From: Inonotus obliquus
Lineage: Eukaryota; Basidiomycota; Agaricomycetes; Hymenochaetales; Hymenochaetaceae
Direction: 5' to 3'
DNA: 64,000 bases
Assembly (NCBI GenBank): GCA_032164295.1
Contig: JAJHTX010000006.1
Location: 248,001 to 312,000 of the forward strand
Of the stretch, positions 42,612 through 53,885 are shown in pieces; position 1 is the stretch's first letter; every line of letters starts with the position of its first letter. The notes under the pieces were generated by a model, which did not search any database, had not been told where the DNA came from, and saw only the letters and a list, made by a program, of their open reading frames with translations. A program made the position numbers and the translations under genes.

Positions 42612-43093
42612 TTCCAGGTCGTGAATGGCCGAATAGATCACGTCTCTTCCTTCGAGTCCCGTATGGTGTATATATTGCATCGGACTTGTGATGAATAGCT
42701 TCCTTCTACTGTATACGTATTTTGGTAATCATTCCAACGTGATCTCTGTAAAATGATCACCACTAGTGTTTATAATTTACAGCTTTCTGCGGGTGTATCT
42801 TCATGTACTTACTGTAATCCAACTGCTCATTGCTCAAGTCGGGTCTCTCGACATTGCAGCCTAGCAACCAGCTAGACTAATCAGTCGTAAAACTGCGGTC
42901 TGTTGTAAGCATGGAAGCATCAGACTGATCAGTCTTTTAAATTTGTCTTTTGACCTTTCAAAAAATCCGACTAATGGAAACGTTGGACCCTCTGCGTCTG
43001 CTGCCCCTGCTCCGCGCCGTGGTCACATTTGCGCTTTGAAGCCACTGCTCCAGTCGCTTATAACGCTATAATCTCTTTGCAAAGACCAACAAA
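42612..43093. other. Flank between FunK1-D and FunK1-E
   Basis: 42612-42897 is the inverse of the FunK1-A 3-prime flank (about 8628-8900). From about 42990 the sequence matches the leaders upstream of FunK1-C, D and G (ctgctccgcgccgtggtcacatt). Confidence 0.6.
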
Positions 43094-44133
43094 ATGGAAG
43101 ATTTTATTGAAGGCATGCGACCGAAGATGCAAGCGATCAAAGGGCCGAAGAATTCAAAGATATTGCTATTTCACAGGGACGAGAGGCACTGGATACACAG
43201 GGGGCTGCGCGAGGTACTTTCTTCGAGAAAGTGAGGAATAAGGTGAGTCGGAATAGTCCATTATGTGATCTCGCAAACCATTTCATCTGGGATTGTTCCA
43301 CAGCCCACTATAAAGCCACGGAATCTTTGTGGAAAAGGATATCCGCACTGTTTTATCACCTGGGGAAGCTCTCCCGGTGCGAGACAATGGACGGAGCTGT
43401 GCCAAACAGGGCGTATGCCACCAAAATCAGCTGGCCTCTGAGAAGACGACATCTGGAGAATAGCAAAGAGAGGGAAGCATCACGCTTGCTTGACGCAGAA
43501 CCAGCGAAGAGGAGGGAAAAACAATATGGGAACAGAACATTTGAAGATAACCTTCCTATGCCCCCGAATGAAATCGACAATCTTAAGAAGAATTCTTTCA
43601 GGTGGGGGGTAGTGAGTAGGGACAAATAATTCGGTAGAGTCGATCGTGTTTCTCGTGTCTTAACAATGAACGCTTGATGCTGCGAGCAATATTTGCGCGA
43701 CCTGGTGTTGGGTGAGTCTTCTACTCTTCCATGAATCCCCAAGATGAGCCCGAACTAACACTAGATAGTCAACCCGTCAACTTTCTTCGTGACATGTTGG
43801 ATTGGATGTCGGTATTCTGGCGGAAAGGAAGTGAACACTTCAGTTCTGTCTTATAGGTCCAACCCCGATGACGATACACTCATTTCGATCAAAACAGACT
43901 GGCTTTACATACGATATACCGATCCCTGGTTTACAAGATTCTATAACGATGTGGCTTTAGACTGGGCATCTCATATGCAGGTGGTGTTTAGTGCTGCCAA
44001 CGACGCAATGAGGATGTCTAGAGCCCGCCAAAGATCGAAACCTGGGGATCCTATACTCAACGAGAATTTAGACAAAGATACACTTGGAGGCATATCACCT
44101 GGAATAAAATTTAGGAGATCTTGCAGAATTAGC
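43094..44133 (+). pseudogene. FunK1-E: heavily deleted kinase relic
   Basis: The MEDFIEGMRPKMQAIKG start is followed by frame changes. YATKISWPLRRR and NEIDNLKKNSFRW are recognisable (43411-43610), then a TAA at 43627. After the donor-like GTGAGT near 43711, roughly 270 bp that would encode the catalytic loop and activation segment are gone. The sequence resumes at CWIGCRYSGGKEVN near 43796 and continues with a C-terminus like the family (KPGDPILNENLDKDTLGG). It cannot be a kinase. Confidence 0.85.
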
Positions 44134-44579
44134 GGATAGGGGATGACCGAGTCTACCTCGTATCTTAGAGAAACGTAATTTTGTTCCGGAGTCTCTGTGG
44201 GGGTTTATGGTATGCAGGATCGGAATCTCACGATCGGCTCCCTATGAATTTTGTTATTGTTGATAGAATGTGTCAGTACGATTACTGTTACACGATCACT
44301 ACCTGAGCCTTTAGATTTCTAGTTTTGCGTTTCAACTGGTGTATTCATGATGCAGTGGACATAGTCGAACAAGCCCATGTCGTTCAGAGAATGATTCGAC
44401 CAGCATGGGTACTGCCGCAATGCTGCGGCTGCGGCATCCCGCTTTGTGTTTCCAAAAAGGGAAAAAATCGCGAAGTGGCTAAAATTATGTAATGCAGCTC
44501 AGACTTGTCAGTCAGTCAACAAGGTCAATTTAATTCATTCTTTAGATCACGTATGCAAGTGGGAGACATCAATCAATAT
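44134..44579. other. FunK1-E 3-prime flank
   Basis: It contains the family-conserved 3-prime block (about 44268-44355), then sequence with no recognisable feature up to the second kinase relic block. Confidence 0.45.
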
Positions 44580-44799
44580 TAAGCTTTCAAGTTAATGATA
44601 CGTACAGAGGGATAAGGTAAGTTATGGAAAGTATAACCCAGCAGCGCAGGGATGATGATGAAGGGAAGCGAAGGTGTCATCTTGTTCAAGGTCGCCAACA
44701 AGCTCCCATTGATCCCGCAGGGGGAGGACGAGTTCATGGATGTTGCACAACCATGGGAGCATGAAGAGGCACGCGTTGGTGTGTGCAGGGTCATGTCGC

Positions 44800-45523
44800 G
44801 AAGCATGATCACCCGCTGGATAACTATCGACACGGCCGGCAAGGGAAGGTAGTCTCCATAGGTTCCGCTGGTAGAAGCTTCGGAGACTTGCATAATTGAT
44901 CTCGCCTTCGTTTGTTCTTCACCGCTGTCGTTACTCGCCATCCTGGCTGAGGCTGGCTCCAACTACTTCGACAAGGATAGTTGGCGCTCTGGACTAGGAG
45001 GGGCTCTTCGCTCCTCTCGGGCAGCGAGCTTACAATTGAGATCAAGCACCCACAGTTTCTTCACGATGACTTGACCAGATGGTCGGAGTAGCGGGTCCGA
45101 GTCCCAGTAATCACAGCAAACAGCTCAGAGGACGTCCTCCGAACCCAAACCAGGTCGACAGGATGCACCGAGCTTAAGATGCCGGAATGGCGCAGCATTC
45201 ATAAATGGCTCCCGCGATAGTACAGTCAGCATCAAAGATCCCGATCAGAGCTCAGAAAGAAGAGCTAAGAGGAGCAACAGAGAATGGGCAACCGAGAATC
45301 ATCATTCCAAATAAACATCACTCTCGCGACTCCGGACTGGGAAATCAACTCTGGTGCAGTCCATTGTATGCTCCCGAATGGATTGCCAGCATTCGTCACC
45401 GTGAATGCCGGAGTAACTTCATCCAGCAGCTTGCTCAGTGCAAAGTCGGTGGTCATTGGCCCATAATACTGCCCTCCTGTAGGTCAGACAATATCAGCGC
45501 AACAGTACGCGTGTACTAAGGCG
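44800..45523 (-). pseudogene. TKL kinase relic, second copy
   Basis: Nearly the same sequence as 25037-25660, including TDFALSKLLDEVT and GSIQWTAPELI on the minus strand and the same interrupting stops. Shared damage shows the relic was already dead before duplication. On this side the minus-strand frame starting at 44962 continues farther (to about 44579), because the flanking sequence differs from copy 1. Confidence 0.7.
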
Positions 45524-45908
45524 GACTCACACTGCATCGCGTAGATGAAGGTAGCAGAGTCCATCTGCCATCACAGTCAGCTAACAGCATGAGCTAGACA
45601 ATGGCAATGCTGCGCACGGAACCCGGAACCTGTGCGTGAAACAAGAGTTACCATCCGAAAACCCTCTGCTTCTCCAGATATGAAGCCGAGCAACGGAGCG
45701 ACTTATTTACAAACCAAACGTCGTCCACAATAGCTCGCTCAAGCTCTGGGCCGTCGACGGTATCTTGCATCTGGAAACTGGCGTCGCCATCTTGTGTCAC
45801 AACGAAATCGTAACAGAGTACTTGAATGTCACGCGCCACACGTGATTGTCGACTGTGACCGCTCGCGATTGATCGAGTGTTGATTACTGTTGACCTTCGC
45901 CATTCACA
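45524..45908. other. 5-prime flank of FunK1-F
   Basis: It matches 25661-26039 with small indels (extra bases near 45648-45656 and 45770-45780). It ends with the same leader before the start codon. No separate gene recognised. Confidence 0.5.
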
Positions 45909-48759
45909 ATGTCTGGTGCTGATGTACTTCCCTCGGCCCCTTCTGGCTCCTTTATCCACTCAACACCATTCTCAAATAACCTCTCGGCTTGTAGCCAGGA
46001 TGTTTCCTTTGAAGCCACCGTCCCTTTCGTCGACCAACATGTCAAACACGATATCCGCGATGCGAAGACGATCAAGATCGACCTTTTCCTCAGGGGACTG
46101 GGAGCAAATGAGCACGAAATTGCAAGGAATGATGAGGATGTTAGAGCTATCGCTATGTCTCACGAGGTGCAGAAATTGCAGGGGACTTACTGCCAGAAAA
46201 TGACGAATGAGGTGGAACGGTATGGGCCATTCTGCAATCTAGCAAACCACATCATCGACAGATTCGAGAATCCGAAAATTGTTTTCGTTCGGAATGACCC
46301 AAGGTATATCGATGGAGTGTACAACAGCAAACGAAAACCGGACGTCATTGCTGTGCCGAAGGATCACAAGAATGTCATCGAGGGACGCTGGAAGGACTAC
46401 AATAAAAATGGACCTCCCAGAAAGGATGAGGGCGGGAAACGTAAGGATTCTGGTGGCGGAAAGAAAGCTGAAGAACCGTTCGTTCCGTGGAACTGGGGAC
46501 ACGTCTGTTTCGTTGCCGAGTTCAAGAAGAGCCGCGACGCGATACTTTTTGGCAACTTTCTTGCCTCCGCTCTCAAATCCGGAGCGGATATCGATTCCGG
46601 CGATCCATCGAGTGCCGGCGCACCATCGATTACAAGTAAGCCTCTGGGCAGCAAAGTCCACTCACGTATTGGATCATCGGAAAGCAAAGGCGGTACCTCG
46701 TCCCCTCGAGCAGTGATGCAAAGCTTTTCATCTTCAACATCAGGCTCGCGCGCGTCAGGGAAGCGCGCGTTGCAGGAGGAAATGGATTCAGAAGCGAGTA
46801 GTCGAAAGAAACAGAAACTAGATGTTAAAGAGATGCGCGGGGATCTTGAATTCTGCGGGGTCAAATACGCTGTGGACCAGTTGTCGGCGCTTACGAACCG
46901 TCGTCATGTCATAGAGTGCCTTATAATCGACGGCGTCTTGTTCATGGCGTACTATGATCGGATTGGCCCGATTTATTCGACAGAGCTCAACTTCGTCAAA
47001 GACCTGTACCTATTTGTGTTACTCCTCAAACGATTGGCTTCTATGTCTTCCTGGCAGCGCGGTTTCCTCAGGGAGTTGAAGGAGGTAGATGCTATCAACT
47101 CAGCTAGCTGCGACGATTCGTCATCTTCGTCGCTATCCGAAGACAATGACGATGAATGCGATGAGAACGATTTGGGCTTGGTGTCTTCACCTCTCACCCA
47201 GTTATCCAGCGAATCGGACGATTTCAGTTTGGTGTCTTCGCCTCTCACTGAGTTATCCGGCGAATCAGAGGAGCAAGGAATAGATCAGATAGGTACTGGT
47301 GGTGGAAGCAAGGATGATTTGTCCAAGAAGGTTGGTGGGGAATCTCTGGCTTATATAGGGTCGTGTATTGACGAAGGACAACAGGAGAGTCTCGAGGAAC
47401 GTTCTGAAATTGGCCCACCTCCGACGCCGCCCATTGAGTCTCAACAGCTGGCGGAAGTCACGACTCCCGACGGAGATGATGAGGATGTCGAAACCGAATT
47501 GAAGGAGAAGACCTCAGATAGTATGGAACAGCAAGGGGGAGGGGCCAGAGTCCCTATTTCACACCATCCAGACGACTTGCTCTTGAGTCAGATGGGGGAA
47601 GACCGGTACATCCTGCGCGTTAAAGAGCACACTGTTCGACTGTGCAATCCATGCGGAAGGCCCCCCCCGTATGGTTTGATCACCAGAGGAAGCTCCGTAT
47701 TCACCTCGCAGTGCGCGACGTTGGGCCCGAGTGGAGCTGTGTATGCGGCGAAAATCAGCTGGCCTCTGAAAAGACGACGTGCAGAGGATAGCATCCTGAA
47801 GGCAGGACGGAGAGCATTACGCAAGCTCGATGCCGATCCGGAGCTGAAGAAAAAATACGGGAACAGAAAATTTGAAGATAGCCTTCCGGTGGTATACTTG
47901 GCGGAGGAAATCGACAATCTGAAGGAAGAGCATTCTTTCAGATGGAGAATAATGCGCAGGGACTTGGAGTTTCTAAGAGAGTTCAACAAAGTCAATCGTG
48001 TCTGTCGTGTGCTAATTATGGAATTCCTAATGCCTCTGTCAGCGGTGGCAAGCATAGACCAATTCAAACAGGCGATGCGTGATTTGGTGCTAGGTGAGTT
48101 CCCTACTCTTCCAAGAGGTCTCCAGATGGAACCCGACTGACCTGAATCCAGTCCATCATCTTCTATTCTTCAGCGAGAAACGCATTCTCCACCGAGACGT
48201 CAGCGTGAATAACCTCATGGTTCGCCACTACAATGATGGGTCTATCTGTGGTGTTCTCATTGATTTCGATCTTGCTGAGGTGCGCAGCGCACCTACCCAA
48301 GAGCCTACAGGTTCGCGGTCAGGGACTCGACCATTCATGGCATGGGAGCTGCTAGAATCCAATCCACCTCCCATTCACCTGGAACGATACGACTGGGAAT
48401 CATTCTTCTACGTCATATCCTGGATCGGATGTCGGTTTTCTGAAGGGAAGGAGGTTGATAAGACCGTCTTTTCGGACTGGTTCGACACGCGGAATATCAC
48501 ACTCGCCGGGTTAAAACGCGGCTGGCTTTACGGACCAGATATCATGCGCTGGTTTACAAAGTTCTATGAGGATGTGGCTTCAAATTGGATATATCACATG
48601 CAGGTGTTGTTTAAAGCTGGCAACGATGCATTGTCGAATTTTATGGTCCGCCAAAGATCGGCAAAACCTGGAGATCCTATACTCGACGAGAAGTTCGACA
48701 AGAATACGTTTGGAGGCCATATCACCTGGGATAAATTATGGAAGATCCTGCAGAATTAG
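45909..48759 (+). CDS. FunK1-F: full-length chimeric fungal-type protein kinase
   Basis: Exons 45909-48093 and 48152-48759 encode 930 aa, with the same exon lengths as FunK1-B. Up to exon 2 it is almost identical to B, including RKPDV (D145), VAEFK (E204), YAAKISWP, HRDVSVNNLMV and DFDLAEV. From about 48335 onward it instead matches the FunK1-C type: PFMAWELL, then RGWLYGPDIMRWFTKFYEDV and WDKLWKILQN, with the C-type 3-prime flank. It therefore has a B-type front and a C-type tail. The kinase core looks catalytically complete, and unlike B it keeps the PFMAWELL motif. Substrate unknown. Confidence 0.87.
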
Positions 48760-49005
48760 CGGATCGGGGATAACTGAGAACATATCGTATTTTGGAACAG
48801 CGCGGTTTTGTTCGGGGGAATATGCGGCATCGGAATCTTACGAATAGCTCTCTTCTTACTATACATGAAGTCTGTTCTTTGTTATCATAATATGTCAGTG
48901 CGATTACCGTTACACGGTCACTGTAGAGCTTTTGATTTCTAGCTGTACATTACAACTGGTGCATGATGCATTGGGCATTGTCTAACAAACCCATGTCAGT
49001 GTTGC

Positions 49006-50018
49006 CACGGCGGGCAAATCAGGATGGAGGTGAGGTCGATATTTTAAATGTTTTCTTCTCCGTCATTTTAAATACCGATAAGGATATCCGACTGTTCGAT
49101 ATTTAAAATATAAGTCACGTGCTGGAATTTTAAATATCGATTTGGATATCAACAGGGTTGATATTTTAAACCCAACTGATATTTAAAATATCAACCCTGT
49201 TACAGGAAAATACCGTTCCTTTAAACACCAATTACAAACTTGCCCCCAGGTCTTTCCACACACAAATTTTCTACAATTAAAGTACACTTTCATGGAGTAT
49301 ACTATAGGAGACACATGCTGATTTTTTTCTAAGCCGGAAGGTGTGCTAGAAAAATAGATATGGACCTGGAAAGAAACAAGGGCTCCTGTCACGGAAGACG
49401 ACTCCTTTGAACACCTTGTGACGTAATGTCACGCCAATATCAATTACACTCCGGTTGTAATGAGTTGCCGAGATATCCTATTTTGTCAGCACGCCGATCA
49501 TTTTGACTATCACACTCTTGAGATTTTCTTACAATATTAATTGATTGAGCAGCAGTTTCTCCCTGAAACTTGGAGTGAAAGTAGAATATGTAGCATACTT
49601 TTAGAGTATCAGGTTATCCATACAGTTAAATAACAGGGGAAATTGCAAGAGGAATTGGTTTCGACTCAGGTCTGTGAATTTCACCAAATATCCGCACTGT
49701 ATAATGTTTCCAGACTCAACAGCTTGCTCAAATTCCTTGTAAGTTTGCAGACTTAGTGATACATACTATCCTTTAGTACATGCATTTTTCTGAGTTGATA
49801 AGTGAAGAATTGAGTGAGAAAAGCCATGGTGTTCAAAGGAACGGTACTGTTTAAAGGACCGGTATTTTCCTGTAATATCCAAATCGATATTTAAAATGCC
49901 AACACGTGACTTATATTTTAAATATCGAACAGTCGGATATCCTTATCGGTATTTAAAATGACGGAGAAGAAAACATTTAAAATATCGACCTCACCTCCAT
50001 CCTGATTTGCCCGCCGTG
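49006..50018. mobile_element. 1013-bp long-TIR element (CACGG ends) with TGC target duplication
   Basis: It starts CACGGCGGGCAAATCAGG and ends with the exact complement. The inverted repeats extend about 150 bp with only a few mismatches, then continue after a small extra hairpin in the left arm. It is flanked by TGC at 49003-49005 and 50019-50021. The paralogous locus at 41083-41100 (gtcagtgttgcgggtaaaacg) is the empty site. CAC ends and a 3-bp duplication resemble CACTA/CMC-type elements, but no transposase is present. Ends of the same family occur at 8541 and 39447. Confidence 0.9.
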
Positions 50019-50260
50019 TGCGGGTAAAACGTCACGGTCACGGGCATTGCACGTGGTCGGTTAGCCAACCACAAGCACGCGTCCGTGGATGTTGACCTCT
50101 GAAAAAGTGTTCAGTCCGACACTCTGCGTCTGCTGCCTCCACTCCGCACCATGGTCACATTCACGCTTTGAGGCCGCTGCTCCAGTCGTTGGTAACACGA
50201 TATTTTCGCTGCAAAGACTGTTGACATAAAAAACCATCGAAGGCCGGTATAGGACCGAAG

Positions 50261-51558
50261 ATGCAGGCAATCGAAAGGAATGAAGAGGTTAGAACTGTCG
50301 AGCGGAGCCAAGACTCGGAGATTCTGGATGTACGAGGGAATGTTCAAGGGACTCACCGCTGGAAAGTGAAGGATGAGGTGAGTAGGTATTACTCTTTCAG
50401 CGATCTCGCAAGCCATATCATCGGGATTGTTCCACAGCCCACTACTATCATTCAGCCGTGTAATCTTTGCGGAAAAAGACTCTCGCACGGCCTGGTCTTC
50501 GGAGGAGGCTCCGTATTCTTCTCCCGTTTTTCCCAGTGCGAGACAATGGACGGAGCTGTGCCGAACAGGGTGTATGCCACCAATATTAGCTGGTGTCTGG
50601 AGAATAGCAAAAAGAGGGAAGCAAAACACTTGCTTGACGCAGGACCAAAGAAGAGGAGGAAGAAACAGTATAGGAACAGAACATTTAAAGATAACCATCC
50701 GATGCACCTGAATGAAATCGACAATCATAAGAAGAATTCTTTCAGCTGGGGAAGAATGAACAGGGCCAAAGAATTCAATAAAGTCGATCGTGTCTGTCGC
50801 GTCTTACTAGTAACTACGGAACGCTTGATGCCTCTGAGAATGGTGACCAGCGTGGACCATTTCAAACAAGCAATGCGCGACCTGGTGTTAGGTGAGTCTC
50901 CTACTCTTCCAATAATCCTCAAGATGAGCCCGAACTAACACCAAACTCAGCCCGTCATCTCGTATTCACAAGCAAAGCTCGCAACTTTTATCGTGATCTT
51001 AACATCGATAGTCTCATGGTTCGCTACCATGATGATGGGTCTATCTGTGGCGTTCTCGTTGACCTAGATCTCGCTGAGGTGCACAGGGATGCTACCGAGG
51101 GGTTTACGGGAACTCGAACAGGGACTCGACCATTCATGGCATGGGAGCTACTAGAACCTAATCCGCCTCGCATTCGCCTGGAACGGTACGACTGGGAATC
51201 ATTCTTCTACGTCATATCCTGGATCGGATGTCGGTTTTCTGACGGGAAGGAAGTGAACAGCTCGGCCCTGGTGCATTGGAGCATCCCCGATAACGAGTTA
51301 CTCCTGTCAGTCAAGATATCCTGCCTTTGCTTCCTCCAGCTTGATGGCCAATTTACGCCATTCTGTGAGAGTATGGCTTCAGACTGGGCATTTCACATTC
51401 GATTGATGTTTAGAGAGGGCATTTTTGCAAGGAACGACTTTGAGTTCCGCAAAGCGACAGCAAAGCCTGGGGATCCTATCCTTGACGAGGAATTCGACGA
51501 AGCCACACTTGGAGGTTGCGTCACGTGGGAGAGATTTTGGGGGATCCTGCGGAAATAG
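50261..51558 (+). CDS. FunK1-G: short-form, probably inactive FunK1 protein
   Basis: Exons 50261-50891 and 50951-51558 are joined by a 59-bp GT-AG intron and encode 412 aa without internal stops. It lacks the roughly 450-residue middle of the family, so the N-terminal DLASHIIG segment runs almost directly into CNLCGKRLSHGL of the kinase part. Key residues are replaced. The beta-3 lysine is Asn (YATNISW, residue 108), HRD is YRD (Y224, D226), and the catalytic-loop Asn is Ser (YRDLNIDSLMV). DLDLAEV and PFMAWELL remain. It is best read as an open but probably catalytically weak or dead paralogue. It shares its 5-prime half and leader with relic D. Confidence 0.75.
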
Positions 51559-51879
51559 GTCTTGGAATCTTGGATCCGCTGATCGCGAGGAAGACTGATT
51601 TACTGAAATGGACTGTTTGCTGTTTGAAAAGCCACTGTAATGCCCACAAGAGGGAGGTACAGTCTTCGATTTGGAGCGCATAACAACGACTAGTTATCAG
51701 ACTCGAGCCGTCGTGACGGAAAGCTTATGCTCGATACTCACTTTATTTCCGACACTTTACGCTTGATTGGCCCTTCAATCCAGTCTTCCCGCCTGTGTGC
51801 GCACGTATGTAGATCCCACAATCATCCATTTATAAATATGATATTCTATGTCCGAGGGTATATGAATGCAACTTCAAGT

Positions 51880-53554
51880 TTATGGCTTTGCATCATCGAA
51901 TGTTAGCCGTTCATGAACTAATCTCGCTACAACCGCCCCATTCAGAGGTATAGCCTCCCCGTGGAATCCCTTCGGATATTGTGGCCTACGAGGTACATCC
52001 GGTCGTGTAAAAGCCCTAATAGAATAAAAATCCCAAATCAGAGGAACTTCAAAGGCGCATGCAGCAGACGAGAAAGGGAAGAACGGGTCATACCTATCAT
52101 CCCAAACACCATAATGCTTCATACCAAGCCCTCTCGTCGTAAACTCATAATCAAACGAAAACCCGCCCGGATAGAAAAACTCGATCACAGTCGACCTCTT
52201 ACTCGGTCTCATCCAAATTAACGATGTTAGCCCATTTCCATGCACACCCATCATAATCGTCGTTCGACCCGCGAGTTGGATCTGTTCCGCTCGAGAGAGT
52301 TGTTCCATACTGACGACGTTTACTTCGTATCCGTACCGATCGCGTAGGGCGTAGAGCTCCGAGACAAGGATTTCGTGGTCCTCCTGACGAAGCGTTCGTC
52401 GACCCCAGCTCTGCCTAGACACATATGTAACGACATACTTCTCATTCTCAGCGCGAACCTCCTGTGAAGGTCCATTAATGTACTCAGCAGCGAGACCACT
52501 GAATTCAAGAACGGCTTTACGAAGCGGAGACCACCAGTTCGCACTCCCGGGTAAATCAAAAGCGCTAGCAGTAAATCGCCAGTTTGCTCGGTAGGCATCA
52601 CTCTCGGTAGCTGCAGCTCGGTCTCCCAAAACGACTCGGTCAAGGACAAATGGAACGCTCATCTTCGCACGGTCCGCCCAATCCTCCGCAAACTCCATTC
52701 CCATATTCGGGAATGCCCCGTGTAGAACCCACTCATTCAGTGCCGCATAGTCGCGCCACTCCGTACTCGCAACATGTCGGAATATAAATCGTCTCGGAGG
52801 CGGGAGCGCTGTTTTCCCATCCGGAGTAATAAGCGGATCAAGTGCTGTATAGGTACGCCAAAGACCATAGAGAACCTCGGCGGTAAAATGATAGTAATGA
52901 GCTATGAATTGCTTATCGTCTGTGTTGAGGAACGAAATGCCTGTGAGACGCGGAATGGAATAGGTGTTGAATATGTGTTGAGCCTCCTCTGGCGTGATGA
53001 CCCGAATATCTTTATCCGTAGGAAGGAGCTTTCGGGCTCCTTCCTCCCCGTTTTCCAATTTGTATCCAGAAGAAGTTACGAGCTTGAATTGCGGGACGAC
53101 TGATGGTGTTGAAGTGACGATGAAAATGGTCCCATTAAAGATATAGAGTCTGTCGAAAATTGTGAATCCTAAAGTAAAGAAAAATAAAATCAATTTAGAG
53201 CTGAGTTCTCGTTGCTAATTGCTTACCAGGAGCATGGTGGAGGATCTTCGTCTCCGGAACCAAATCCGACTCTTGCCAAGTAAATCGTGGCTCCGGATAT
53301 GGATGCAATTCGACTTCATCTGTCGTGTTCTCATCTCCCTCCCTATTCTCCCCCTCCTTCCCATTCACAATCACAATCGGCTTTGCATCATCGAGTCGGA
53401 GAACGTTATTAATAGCAGCCTCCGGCGAGAAATACGATGCAAGACTTGTCGTGTCCGAGACTGATGGTGGCGCGACGAAGAAAAGCGTGATGCAGAAAAG
53501 AATGACGAGGATGAGCTCGCGTCGCGTTGGGACGAGAAGTAGAGTAGGCCTCAT
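51880..53554 (-). CDS. GT61-like glycosyltransferase, tandem copy 1
   Basis: Three exons (53554-53227, 53168-52094, 52015-51880) give 512 aa. The start MRPTLLLVPTRRE is shared with copy 2, so the longer upstream open frame is not used. A single hydrophobic segment (residues about 13-30, ILVILFCITLFFVA) predicts a type II Golgi membrane protein. The catalytic region contains YYHFTAEVLYGLWRTY and, near residue 419, GVHGNGLTSLIWM followed by STVIEFFYPGG. That is the HGxGL...VIE pattern of family GT61 (DUF563, EOGT/xylosyltransferase relatives). The last intron (52016-52093) is 78 bp and open, so it could be read through. Acceptor specificity cannot be told. Confidence 0.8.
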
Positions 53555-53885
53555 TGTATAACCTAACGATGTTTTCTCCTCGACTTCCACTACTACTGGC
53601 TGCTCCCTGTGGTCGATAGTAAAGCACAAGTGGCACGTAGGGCAGGTCAACACCGCCCAATGACCCGTTCCGTACGTATCCGCCCAAATCAAAACGCAGG
53701 CACCCTGTCGATAGATATCATGCATATACATAAATACCATAAATTCCTCGCCCCCAGGCGGGGGAAGCGATACCCGCTACTCATGCGAGATATTTCGTCG
53801 GTTCCATTGAATAAGTTCCGGCTCGAATACACTTCAGGCACTCGAGTTTTAAACTTTTAACCAAACGGGGGGCGATGAGTCTGCA

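Larger units (their letters stand above)
44787..48340 (+). repeat. Segmental duplication, copy 2 (with 24925-28470)
   Basis: Second copy of the relic-plus-FunK1 block. It contains the TKL relic, the FunK1-F leader and about three quarters of FunK1-F. It lies directly downstream of FunK1-E, whereas copy 1 lies downstream of MED12. Confidence 0.9.

Noticed and set aside
53555..53740. Longer upstream start for GT61 copy 1
   Set aside because: Copy 2 starts at the equivalent MRPTL and its upstream region is not open in the same way; the membrane anchor fits best near the N-terminus.
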